64,000 nucleotides of DNA from Thamnidium elegans (Eukaryota > Mucoromycota > Mucoromycetes > Mucorales > Mucoraceae). Where the stretch lies: NCBI GenBank assembly GCA_025201345.1, contig JAIXMG010000032.1, positions 124,001 to 188,000 of the forward strand. The letters are read 5' to 3'. The position numbers and the translations under genes are program-made. The notes beneath the pieces are model-generated. The model made no database searches, had not been told where the DNA came from, and saw nothing but the letters and a program-made list of their open reading frames with translations. Below, in pieces: positions 1 to 11,965 of this stretch; position 1 is the first letter of the stretch, and every line of letters begins with the position of its first letter.

Positions 1-852
1 GGTAACACTTTTTACGAACTCAAAAGTGGCAAGGTTTACTGTATTGCCACCTGCATCACAAACCATATATTTGTCACCTGGTACCATGTCTTCTAACGCC
101 GTTTTTTCTTGCTCACAATGCAATACAGCGGCGGAAGACTCGTTGATAATCAATAAGCGGTTTTCATGGTCTACATTAGTAATTAAACCAGCTTCCCTGG
201 CGACAGTACGCATAACAGATCTTTGTATTCCGTTCCATAGAGTAGGTACAGTAATAACAAAACGGATATTTTCCTTTTTAATTGAAAAATAACGAAAAGC
301 GACATTTTTTTTAATGGTTCTAACAGTATGTTCAAAGATTTCTCTGAAATAATCAATAGTCGCTTTCTTATTATCCTGTTCTATTTTTCTGTCAGTTTTT
401 GTTTTATAAATGGCCCCATTCTTTGGAAAAGAATAAGGGAGTGCTAGCTTGAACCGCTCTTTGACAATTTGACCCTGTCTCAGCTCGCCATTTTCAATGT
501 ATTTTCGAGCAGCACCACCCCAGAATAATAAATGGAAATTTTTATCATAAACGATGATTGAGGGTGTTTTGTTTTCAACTATTGACTCTTCCGGCCTTAA
601 AAAAAAGTGTGATAGGTTTATAAGTGATGCCTGTTTAGTTTGATTTCATAAACAGAATTACCAACTAACTACCGTAATTTCAGGATACTCTGTATCTCTC
701 AGTTCTGTAGCAGTAACAGAATAACATGTTCCCGAAAACGTTGTACCAAAATCTATAGAATAACAAGCGTTATTTTTTTTTTCTTTGTAAACATTTGTTT
801 CTCTCTTACCGATACCAATAATAATTCCGTACTTGTGGTATCTGAAAGCCAT
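1..852 (-). CDS. HSPA12/Hsp70-like protein, 3' end cut by window edge
   Basis: This is the N-terminal half of an Hsp70-fold ATPase of the HSPA12 type. Exon 1 (852-810) begins MAFRYHKYGIIIGI. A 57-nt intron (809-753) joins it so that the phosphate-1 loop reads GIDFGTTFSG. A second intron separates the EIT segment (about 672) from the exon that starts at about 598, reads PEESIVENKTPS and then runs open to the window edge. The phosphate-2 region reads DAGGNTVNLATF. The neighbouring paralogue has DAGGGTVDLTTF, so the usual Gly and Asp are both replaced by Asn here. HSPA12 proteins are divergent Hsp70 relatives and their clients in fungi are not established. The gene lies 870 bp downstream of, and on the same strand as, a second HSPA12 gene, so the two are probably tandem duplicates. 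The C-terminal part lies outside the window. Confidence 0.88.
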
Positions 853-1723
853 TTCTTTTTTTCAACTTAAAAAGAAAAAAGGAGAAAAGAATAAATGTAG
901 ATATTTAAAACTTGTGGTTCTTATTTTAGTATTTCGCTTGTGTAAGGTGTTACCAAAACTAAGCTAAAGTACAATGTGAAATTATAACCTGCACCATTTA
1001 ACAAATGTTTCTCGTTTGTAAACACCACGAATGTATAATGTATTAGTCCGAGTAACTGATTTTGCAGATGGGTTTTCGGGTTGAAAGAAGTTAATCTTTT
1101 CGACTAACTCCATAAGTTACGCTAGTGTTTTGTCAGTCCTACCTATCTGTATTTCGTTCCGCTTAAAGTATGAATTTTAAGCTTTTTATACTTCTCCTCC
1201 AAATATTATGAGTAACATTAAGTACAGAGTGGCCTTTTTTCAAAGCGATATTTTTTTTTTTTTTGGCGTGTCTTTTGCTTTTTTCTTTTGTGGTTTCTTC
1301 TTTAGCTTAATCTTTGAATTTTTTAACAGTAAGCACACAGATATTAATATCATGGGAAGTTCTCAACAAAATTCGTAGGGTGGTTACTTTAAATTGCAGT
1401 GTCCAAAAATGCTTCATTTCCATTGTCACTTGAAGGTTTAATCAGTTTGAATACACATAACTTCCGAAATATTGCTAACTAATAACGGTACATTTCAAAA
1501 ATCAATAATTAGACGTGTTTGCTTCCAACAAGAAGCTTGAAAATAGGATCATATCTTCTTGAGTTGCAAAGCGATTTGCTTTAATACAGCAATTAGCTTC
1601 AATAATAGAAATATCCCGGGTCTCATCGCTATTAACTATAATGGTTATTGATATTTATTTCGAGAACACCGAAAATGTTTTTTATTATTATTTTTGAGCT
1701 CAACTAGAACGTTTTTTTTTTTC
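853..1723. other. Intergenic region between two HSPA12-like genes
   Basis: No gene is seen here. The stretch is AT-rich and contains a T-rich run near 1250-1265. It should hold the terminator of the upstream fusion gene and the promoter of the gene starting at 852. Confidence 0.5.
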
Positions 1724-4700
1724 TTAAGAGTATTCTATCAAAGCCTTTTCGTTCTTCAGTACAACGAGATCACATTTACGAACTACTTTCAAAGATGTTA
1801 CGTTGCCGTTATTCATTTCTTTGATTTTTCTATTAATATGTATGTTTTGACATTCAATAGTAATAGTAGTACCAGAACCATACATGTTAAGACAAACTAC
1901 AAACTGGATTGGGTCACCCTTGTTAATTTCTTCAACTTCTGGCAATTTAATTATTTCTTCCAGGATCTTGATGTGTCTTCTGCTTACATATATCCAGTTT
2001 TCTCTATCGTCTTCTTCCTTGAAATCACACGCAAAGACAGCTGAAATATAGAAAAATTTAATAATTAGACATATATATAATGAGTAGCTTAAAAAATGTA
2101 TTACCTATCACAGCATTATTGGGATAATCTACAATCACTTTTTTATGGAAAAGGCCAAGTCTTTCACCTCGTAAAAAGTCAGACTGGTGGACAAAATATT
2201 CCAAGCGGTTCTCGAAATTTTCTTTCTTATTAAAACGGCCATCTTCGTATTTTGAAAAAGGTGCTCGTACTTCTAACGCAACAGAATGACCAGAAAATTT
2301 AGTACGAATCAAACGAGGGTTTAAACCATAAGAGACAGCACCTTTGGAGACAGCAGTAACGCCATCCTCCGGAATTACCACGCTGTAACGACCTTTATAC
2401 TCATCATAGACTCGTTGTTGTAAGTATGGATTACGTGAAAAACCTCCAAGTAAAAAGATGGTGTTGATAAAAGTCGCAGTTCCTAAAGCTTGATCCAGTT
2501 GCATCTGAATAAGTGCTAAAATGTTCGTGATAATAGGATCAAAAAAAAACGCTTTGATATCCGCGTGTTTAATTTCGAGTTTTGTATTGTTTTCTATTAA
2601 TGTATATCGCTTTGCTTGCGGTGTGTTTGGAATCATGTTTATTATGTGCTCAGTAGGTAACTTGACTATATAGAAACCATCGCCGTTAGGATCTGGATTG
2701 AAGGTATACTATCGATTTAAAAGCTTAAAAATACTATATATATATGTGTATACGTCTATTAATTACCTTTATATTCGAATTAAAGTCGTCCATAACAGAG
2801 TCAAAGCTTGTATCAGTGTCTTCAACTAGTAAACCAATATCTTTATAAAATTGCAACAAGTAATTCTTGAATGCTCTATCTAGATAGGTCGACCCACAAG
2901 TATCACCAATACTTACACCGTTTTGACAAATTATTGGCTCACCAGTCTCTTTATTACACGTCAGACGGAAAGTCGTCAAATCCACTGTTCCCCCACCAGC
3001 ATCACAAACAATGAAACTAGAATCATCCTCAGGATTTCCAGGGCACCGATAAAGGTATGGGTATTTCTTTTCACAAAAAAAAGCAGCTGCTTCAGGCTCA
3101 TTGATAATAAGAAGATCATCCAGCTCTTCTTTTTTAATAATAGTAGCTTTGATAGCAGCTTGTACCATAGTATCTCTAGCAGAAATAGTCCAAAAGGCAG
3201 GGACGGTAAGAACAAACTGAATCTTGGGTTCATTTTCAAACGGTTTTGAGAACATATGAAAGACTTTTTTAGCTTTCTTAAATTTAGTTTCAGCAACAAT
3301 ATGTCTAACTACGTGTTCTTTGACTTCTTTAAGGTAATCAGAAATTACTTGGACAGCATCTACGCTTTTACAAACATAATCATATTTCTCCTTCATTTTT
3401 TTAATATCCGCATTTCCTGGACCATACTGTGTTTGAATAGCTTCGGGAGAAAGAAACAACTTGAAATTACTCAAAAGTCTTAGATCTTCATAAAGGTGAA
3501 TATTTTGCTTTGCTTCTTGACCCCAGAGCTTTGTATTCATGTTTTTATCGTACATTAGTAACGTAGGTGTTTTTCCAAACGAAAAAGAATCTCCTCCAGG
3601 CCTATCATAATTATTAAAAAAAATTAGATGCATTACATAAACAAGCAGGTAATTAATATTACCATCCCGTTTCAATAGTATGAATAGCTTTAAGATCGTC
3701 ATTATGGCAATCGTTTAGTGCAGCATATGAACACCCAGTAAAAGTCGTACCAAAATCTAAGGGCGTTTATAAAAACGAATATTAGTTTATAATATCTACA
3801 TTCATATTTTGATCACCTACCAATACCAACAATAAAGTCAAACATCTCCTTTTCTTCGTACTCTTCTTCGTACTCTTCTTCGTATTTGGACTTTTTACCA
3901 GACATTAATTGGGCTTCGAGTATAGCAGACTCGCAATTTGCACCATAAAAAAAAGGAATCTGCATATTATTAAGTTTTAATCCAAAGGAAACCGCGCCTA
4001 AAGAGACAGCATCGATATTGGTATCTTTATTAAGAGAAACGATTTTTGAAAAATCCCAATCCATTTGTGCAGATAACTTGTCCAAGAAATTTGCATCTGA
4101 ACTGTATTTTCCGGACACGAAAATACAAGAATTGCTATTATTATCATGATAAATATTCATAATATAATTAACAAGAGAATTGATATAAGGAGAAAACACG
4201 TGTATCTCTAAATCACTATCAGTGATTTTAATGGGATCGCCATTGATATCAGTAAGGTTAAAAATTGGTGAAACTCTTTTCTCTTGCTTTTGTCCAACTT
4301 CATAATTATCCACGTAGCTATCAAGATTTTCTTGTAATATAAACTGTAACTCTTTGTCACTTTTATCATGTTCTTGATCAAAATCGTCTTGGTCAAAATC
4401 GTCTTGGTCCAAATCGTCTTGGTCAAAGTCCTCTGAGTCAAAATCCTCTGGATCATTAATATATTTGAAATTATTTCCCTGTAGCATAGTAAAAGAAAAC
4501 CGATATAGTAGTTAGTATAGGCTAAATATATTTATGTATAAAATAGGCAATTGGTTACTTTAATTTCTTCTGCAAATGTTTCGACTGAACTGTTAATAAT
4601 GCTTTCATTTAAATTCAACTCGGACATATTTTTAATTAAGTAATTTCTGAAGCTATTTTCTAGTATCATTGATCCTTGTCCTAGCTTTTCAGAGATGAGC

Positions 4701-5525
4701 TGTACTTCACTAAAGCTTTCGGTAGAATTAGCTTTAATCTTTGAAACACCAAGGGAACTATAGCCAATATCGTAGACAAAATAAGTTTGATCTGGAACTA
4801 TATTGGTTGTCAGTCTATCTAAACTAAGATAGTGAAAGGCAGTAGATTCAGATTCAGATACGAAAATGAGAGTATCTTTCTCAGTAATTCCAGCCTCCAC
4901 AAAACAGTCAGCGAAGAAATCATTTAAAGAGGTAGGACAAGATAGACAATAGCCAAGATTTTCGAGCTTAAAATCTTGCTCAAAGTTGTAACTATTGCAA
5001 AAGTCTTCTTGTTTCTTTAAGCACTCTATAGCCAATGCATGGAATGTTTTCAAATAATCAGTAACAACTTTTTGAATGGTTAACCCTTCCATCTTTTGTC
5101 CGAGTTCTTCATTTGCTCGATCGATATTAAGAGTATATTGTTTAATATTGCCAATATAAATATCTCCTTCGTCTATACGCCCCTTATCATTTGCTGTGCT
5201 AGAAAGGCCGCAATGCATATCACCATTAGCTTTATATAAGATAGATGTAGGGAACTGTTTCGGTTCACTTCTAATATATTTATCTTTCCTAAAAGAATAT
5301 TTTATTCAGAAGGGGGGGGGGGTATTTTGCTTAAAACGAGATAAAACTAACCATGTATTCACTGTAAATTTCGAATGAGGTCGGTTTACATGAGCGATCG
5401 AGAGACCAGAAGAAACGGCACCAATATCTAAATAAATGTTAGATCATCATTTACCATACAGACCTATTTTTTTATTGTTAATACTAACCTATTCCCACAA
5501 CATACTTTTTATTTTCCAGAATCAT
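1724..5525 (-). CDS. Double-module HSPA12/Hsp70-like protein (1116 aa predicted)
   Basis: Eight exons join in frame: 5525-5489, 5427-5352, 5288-4559, 4478-3821, 3756-3663, 3601-2767, 2708-2105 and 2040-1724. They give 3351 nt with no stop before 1724. Residues 1 to about 490 form a first Hsp70-like nucleotide-binding module with degenerate motifs: DIGAVSSG for DFGTTFSG, YDIGYSSLGV near residue 210 for DAGGGTVDL, and SGKYSSDANF for GGFSRNPYL. An acidic linker (KYEEEYEEEYEEKE) leads straight into MFDFIVGIDFGTTFTG. That begins a second module with intact DAGGGTVDLTTF and GGFSRNPYL motifs plus a normal C-terminal region. The first module lacks that C-terminal region. An internal ATG at 3845 could serve as a separate start for the second module. 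Retention of the intron at 3820 would end the protein at GIGR. Whether one or two proteins are made is therefore an inference from the open frame. Confidence 0.82.
3852..3884 (-). repeat. 12-bp coding repeat (EEYE linker)
   Basis: Nearly three direct copies of a 12-bp unit encode the period-4 acidic/tyrosine linker between the two Hsp70-like modules of the fusion gene. Such repeats change length easily. Confidence 0.8.
4378..4452 (-). repeat. 15-bp coding repeat (DFDQD/DFDSE acidic tract)
   Basis: Five direct 15-bp units, the first two identical and the rest diverging, encode an Asp/Gln-rich acidic insertion in the first module of the fusion gene. It directly follows the exon junction at 4478. 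Confidence 0.85.
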
Positions 5526-7019
5526 ATTTTGTTTGTTTAAAAGGAAAAGAAAAAAAGAAAAAGAAGAAGAAGAGAAAAATGTACATCTTAGATGTGGCAC
5601 TCATTTCGGGATCTTGTAATTTAAAAGCTAAAGTTACACGACGAAGCTTAAATATATAAACCGCGACTATTTGTAAGTTATACTGATTTTCAGTTCTTGG
5701 TATGTCAAGTCCCTTTAGCTTCATATAACAAGCCAAAAAGCTATGTGTTTTCCAAGTTTTATCGTTAAAGTATTCTGTCACGAACTGGACCAAATAAACT
5801 TTAATTCAGACTTCTGCCTCTTTTAAAAATAACACCATATTCTAAACAAATTTATTTTTATTTTATTGTAATTTCTAAACCAACAATTGTTTTGGTTAGT
5901 GTTCTACAACAATTGTTTGTCTTTTTCCGTTTCTCTGAGACACTAATTTTCTGAACTTATTCAAAGCACCGGTGATATTCATACAGTCTATTAAAAGCTA
6001 AACATAATAGTTAGAGCATTAAATTATTTTAAACGAATGAAATTTATCAAAATGTGACTCAAGGGTACGTACGTTGTAATAAAAAAGGACGTTTCGATTT
6101 TTACGCGAACATAAAACAGAAATACGAAAACAAGAAAAAAAAAAGATGGAATAGGTGATAAAAGAGACGATAAAAAGGGGCCAACTTATTTCATGCAGCA
6201 CGCGCCTGCTCAGGTAACAAGGTTTCCGCCACCACAATATTATGGAGGATGATAGTAGTACTGCACGAAAGCATAAGGAGCATCAACATATACACAACAG
6301 CGGCAAAATAATTGGATAATAAGACATGAAAATTTTTACTTGGTCTTCAAGATCACAAATACTTAAATCAAACGAGGTTACGTTTTCTTGTCAAACGTTC
6401 GCGATATTGCGATGGGTAGACTTTTTTTGGTGGGTAACGTAACAGATATTGTAATTTTCGATTTAATCATGCACCAAGAGACTTATTGTTGTTATTTTTC
6501 ATATAACATCCTAACCTCTTTTTACACTTATTTTTTTTTTAAAAAAAAAAAACCAGTTGATATATTCCCAAATAAGGTTTGTTTCAATTATTATATCAGT
6601 AAACAATACACTTTTAAGAGTACCAACAGGATTTTTATCTAAAAAAATCCACTAAAACACGTAATGAGCTTAATAAGAAAATATGTACAAAGATGCATCA
6701 TGTAAGAAACTGCCTTTATTTGACAGTTTTTCCCAGTTTTCAAACCAGTGGGTTGTCTTTAGGGAAAATGCATGTTTTTAAAATACAATTTTTTTTTTTT
6801 TTTTGCTTTTTTTTTTTCTTACACATATTTTTTTTTTACTAATACTTTTTTTTCTATACACTTGATGGAGCAAGGTAAATTATATTATTATATGCATTTT
6901 AAAATGTACTAACCTAAAATAATAATAATCTATTTTATTAGAGGTAATAAGCAACAATTAACAAAAATAAAATAATCTAATCTGTTTTATTCTAATCTAT
7001 TTTTTTTTTAAAAAAAAAG
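5526..7019. other. Divergent intergenic region, HSPA12 fusion / BRWD gene
   Basis: No firm gene is seen. A 94-codon frame on the minus strand (5509-5793) overlaps the fusion-gene start but matches nothing recognised. The region has A/T homopolymers (6532-6552, 6789-6806). It must contain the missing first exon of the BRWD-type gene. One frame-compatible candidate is a three-codon exon ATG-CAT-CAT at 6693-6701 followed by a GTAAGA donor. This is weak evidence. Confidence 0.45.
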
Positions 7020-10000
7020 CTGTATTACTTGATTGCCAAGTTTCTTGCAGCAGGTCCTTGTAAGGATGCAGCTCGTGTACTGGAAACTGAACTTAAACAA
7101 CATTGTGAGTTATTACCTCATACGATTACTTACGAAGGCAAAAAAGTGCCTATGACAATGGATCGACTTGTAACTATTTCCCCCCTCTCTTTTATAAACC
7201 TTTCCTTTTTTTTGTCTACGAAAAACTAATAGTTTCTAATCAATGCTTAGTCAAGAGAATATCCCAACATTACCAACAACTATTTACTGGAATTAATTGG
7301 AAGATTCTTGTGTCATTTTAAAGAAACTGGCGATCCTAAAATACTAAGAGTCAGTGCGTTACGACATGGAGATAAATCGTTATTAACCATGCTTTCAGCA
7401 TTTGTCCATAACGAACAAATTAAACGCTGTAATTATTTAACAATGACAAGAGATGAATTGGAAAAGTTATCTTTACGTAAGTGTGTTTACCAATGGAAAA
7501 AAAAAATACGCGTTTTCTTTTATATTTATGTTTTTTTTTGGGGGGATGTAGATCGAATGCTTATTGCTAGAGAAATGGGAGCTAAAGTGATCAAAAAGAA
7601 TGAAATGCCAACTGCGTTATCGACATTTTATAGAGAAGTAAGATTATATTTAGTTTTAATGGAAGAGTTGGATAAATTAATTTATGCATATATATATATA
7701 TAGCGTGTCACTATATCAGGTCACCGTAATCCCGTTTACTGTGTAGCATTCGATAAAACAAACCGAAGATTATTTACAGTAAGCTTCTTTTTTTTTTTTA
7801 CTAATCTTATTTCTGTGATTATTTAAATATGTTTTTTATGTTGTTGTAGGGAAGTGATGATTTTTTAGTTAAAGTATGGTGTGTACGTACGGGTTACTTA
7901 ATCCATACAATTCGAGGTCACCAAAACATCATTACAGATATCGCCATTAACCAAGAGAATACATTAATTGCCACAGCATCATCAGATGGATACGTTCGTG
8001 TATGGACCATGGACGAATACAAGCCCATCATGTCATTACGACCCAACGCATCTACCATCAAACCTTTCACTACAGTTAAATTCTCACCTTCACCACGAGC
8101 CGAGACGCGTTACTTAATGGCCACTAACGAAGATGGTATCGTAAGGCTTTGGAAATGGGATAGAGATACATTACAGTTCTTTGATATAGATACACCCATC
8201 ACGTTTAGTTGTAAATTTAGAGCAAAAGATAGATTGAGATGTTCCTCGTTTAATTATACAGGAACCAAATTTACAGTGGCTGGTGATGATGGTTTCGTGT
8301 ATGTTTTCTCGACTATTCAAGTAAAGACAGCTCATGAAGGTGTGCTTGCAACAACTGAAGATACGAGACCCGCTGGAAGAGGAAGGAAAAGAGTAGCAAG
8401 TGCTTTGTTTCCAGATAAAAGTGGACAGGTACAAGCTCAACCGGTGGTTCCTATTGGTACCTTGGAGGGGCATATGGGCAGTGTTACTGATTTAGCGTAT
8501 AGTCATGATGGACAAAGGATATTAAGTGGATGCCAAGATGGAACTGCTCGTATTTGGAAATTTGATAAAGAAAGTAAAATATGGAGCTCTATTATACTGG
8601 ATGTTAAAAATCCATCTGGCCAATGTACTGTTGTAAAACCAAATAATACACCTTTTAAAAGAAAAGAAAATAAACCAAAAGTATTGACTGATGATTCTGA
8701 AGAAATTGGATCTTTAATGCCGTTTATGGATGAAGATGAATCACCTACAACTGATATGGATGTAGATGCACCTTCGATTGCTTCACCGATGGAACCTGCA
8801 AAAGTATCCATGATTGCTTGGAGTTCAGATGATCGATGGTGCTTTGTAGCTTCTAACCATGGTGAGATTAGAGTTTATTATGCGTACAATGGTGAAATCG
8901 CTTGTGTTTTGAAAGGTCATGAAGGAGAGATTTATGCGCTTGATAATCATCCGTTAGATCCAAGTACGATTCTATCAGCTGGCTATGATGGTAAAGTGAT
9001 ACTGTGGGATGTAGAAAAACAAAAAATCATTACGTGCCGTACTCATGTTGGTCGCACATTTACCGATTGTAAGTTTTCAAAGGACGCAATGAAGTACGCT
9101 ATTACAGATGAAGAAGGTCATTGTACGTTATTTAGTATTGGTGGTCTTGATAAAGATTATGAGCAAGTGAGAAGTTGGGAACGTGGACAGTACTTTATGT
9201 CGGATTATCAAGCGTTGAGACATTTTGCCGATGGCTCCTTTTTAGATGAACCTACGCAACAACCTCCTTATGCTTTACAATCTTCACCGATTATTGATTT
9301 ACAAGGTGTTGCTTATCCCAATCAAAAAAAATTTGGCTACGGTAAACAAAAAAATATATTATATTGTTTTTTTTAAAAAAAAAAAAAAAAATACTAAATA
9401 CTGTGTATAATAGGTCGCACTATTCCAACTACATCAGAAACATTTGAATTGGAAGATATGAAACGATCTGCATGTTACGATTTAGAAGAAGAAGAGATTC
9501 GAACCGTGAAAGTGATTGTATTGCCTGCAGTGGATCGAGCCAGTATTGCTAAACGTAGAAGGGAGTTTGTTCGATTTGACGATGACGATGATGCAGATAT
9601 TGCTGCTGCTGCAACTCAATTACAATTTCCTCCTCCACCTGTATTACCTTTACTTTTACCTGACGATTCTGCAGATGAAGATTATCACGATGAAGATGAA
9701 GATGAAGAGCCAGGGAATGCAGCTTATGCATCTAGTGGAGCGAGTAGTGACGAAGGTGGGTCTGATGATTTTGTCGCTCGAGATGGCGATGTGCAAAATA
9801 GCGAGGAGGAACAAGATGAGGAAGGACCGGTGACTCGAAGCAGAGCAGGTCAATTAGGTACACCAGGTCGCACACCGTCACGAAATGTCACGCATGTACG
9901 TCGTGGAGTCAGTTCTTCGCGTCGACGTGGACGTGGTAGAAGTACACGAGGAGGATCAGGAAGAGGACGAGGTGGCGGTGCAGGCGTCAGTAGTGGACGT

Positions 10001-11893
10001 TCTACTCGTAAGCGAAACCGAGAACGATCCGATGATGAGGAGGAACAACCTGTTCGAGCTAGAGCTAGAAGAAGAGTAACGGAAATACCGTCTTACGTTG
10101 AAAGTGATCTCGAAAGCGAAGAGGAAGAATTTGTTGACGTCGATCAGGAAGGCGATAGTGAAGCACATCATAGCGATAACTCAGAGGCAGGACCTTCTAA
10201 TAGCGCACAACATATAGATATTCATAAAAATAATTACATTAATCATAATACGGCTACTTCATCTACTTCTTCATCTTCAACTTCTCGTAGAAGCAATGCT
10301 GCTGCTATTACTAATTTGGATCAACGTCAACCAGAAGATCGTAAAGGAAAGAGAAAGTTGCGCTCAGCAGTGACTACTGCTTCACTTGATAGTGATGATG
10401 ACTTTATGGTACCTTCTGAACCATCTCATAGTACACCTGTTGCTACTAGTAGTAGTAGTAGTGGTAGGGCTACAAGAAGTCGAAACCTTCATCAGGTTGA
10501 AGCTCACACACCACCACCTATACCAATTACTCTTTCTACTAAGAAACAAACCAAACATCGTGATGGTCCTCGTGAATTAAGTGAAGAAGAGATCAAACAA
10601 CATGAACCAATTCCTTGGATCACAACTACAGAAAAATCGTTAACGAAATACTTACCTCAGATGGGAGATTATGTTGCTATTTTAACTGAAGGTCATCGAC
10701 AATATTTAAGGTCTTCAGATATGAAACAACATTTTGATGATAAGTATGGCGTCATTGATAAACATGAACCTGTATTGTTTGGTAAGGTTGTTGGTATTAC
10801 TTGGCTGGTGGGGCCTCCTGCCTATTGTAAATTGAAACTGGCAATGATGGAATTGGTTAATATATCTAAAGTGATTATTACTGAAACTGAGGAACCGCTT
10901 TGGGCTAACTTGAAGAGAGATCAAATCATTGAGTATAGTGATGAAGACGGATGTCCTGAATTTATTGTGTTGTGGCAAAGGTTCTTGGCTTCCATGAGTA
11001 TGTTTAAGACCTTACGTGTTGGACAGAAAGTTGATGCCATCTATGATGAAGGACAGTATACAGGAACCATCTCAAGCTGTAATCCTAATGGACTCTTTTG
11101 GAAACGAGCCAATTTACCTAGTCCTTGGGCTTACTATCATGTTATTTGGGATGATGCTAGTTCTACACCAGAAGACCTATGTCCTTGGGAGTTGGTGCCT
11201 ACTGGTGAAGATTTTAAAACGAGATATAATGTAGAACCTAGCTTAACTCCTGCGCAAGTAAAAAGAGCAAAAGATATCTTGACTTGGTTATCTAGTTCGG
11301 ATGAGTTTTTGTTGTATGTACATCAAGTCAATTATTATGACTATCCGCCGTACCTTTCTTTAATTGCATATCCTATATGTCTTGATATGATACAGGAAAG
11401 ATTGCGCAATAACTTTTATCGCTCCATAGAGGTAGTGTTGGTCTTTTTTTTTTTCGCAGTAATGTATGCATATTAAGTGCTCTTTTTTTTTTTTTAATAG
11501 GGCTTAATTGATGATGTGGAATTAGTGAAAAAGAATGCTATGAGATACAATGCAGATACTTCAGCAGCACATAAAAATGCTATTCGATTAGCTAATTTTT
11601 TCAAAACGCGTCTTACGAGTAAGTATTATTAAGTCAAGTATTAAATAGTTGTAAATTAATTTCTCCTTATAGAACCATCTATGCCACTTGCATGGTCGAG
11701 AGGAGGAGGCGGTAATAGAAAAAAGGTGATTATAGAGGAATCGGATGATGAATATGATAATCAAGGATACGAATCAGAAGAAGAACCAATGGAAAAAAAA
11801 TCACTTATTAAAGAAAGAACTTATCGTTCTGATGATGATGATGATGAAGATGACTTTGTTAATGATGATGAAGAAGATGATTATTACGAATAA
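7020..11893 (+). CDS. BRWD/PHIP-type WD40-bromodomain chromatin protein (5' exon not resolved)
   Basis: Exons 7020-7169, 7251-7476, 7552-7637, 7704-7778, 7850-9341, 9414-11431, 11501-11618 and 11673-11893 join in frame to give 1461 residues plus a missing start exon. The N-terminus (LYYLIAKFLAAGPCKDAARV) matches the start of the BRWD/PHIP family. About eight WD repeats follow, for example GHRNPVYCVAF and GHEGEIYALD. Next comes an acidic and Arg/Gly-rich low-complexity segment. A region like the PHIP cryptic Tudor domain (QMGDYVAILTEGHRQYL to SPWAYYHVIWD) precedes one bromodomain. The bromodomain keeps the acetyl-lysine-binding Asn in NAMRYN. The tail is acidic (SDDDDDEDD). Animal BRWD proteins have two bromodomains, but only one is seen here. 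The role, by family, is binding modified histones in chromatin. The start is uncertain: ATGGAGCAAG at 6865 has a good donor but the wrong phase. Confidence 0.9.
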
Positions 11894-11965
11894 TAAAAAG
11901 AGGGGAAACAAACATTTTTTTTTTTAAAAAATTTATTTTCTGGATATAAAAAGAAGTTTTTTTAT

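Noticed and set aside
5509..5793. 94-codon minus-strand frame next to the start of the HSPA12 fusion gene
   Set aside because: It runs into the T/C-rich leader of the fusion gene and ends in a homopolymer-derived stretch. The segment before that looks protein-like but resembles no family and has no splice partner, so it was not annotated as a gene. It could be a remnant of another HSPA12 C-terminus.
6194..6253. 19-codon proline-rich plus-strand frame (MQHAPAQVTRFPPPQYYGG), considered as the BRWD first exon
   Set aside because: The phase would fit, but the donor GTAACA and the 800-nt intron are atypical for this window.
6865..6874. ATGGAGCAAG followed by GTAAAT, considered as the BRWD start exon
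   Set aside because: Splicing to 7020 puts the next exon in the wrong reading frame.
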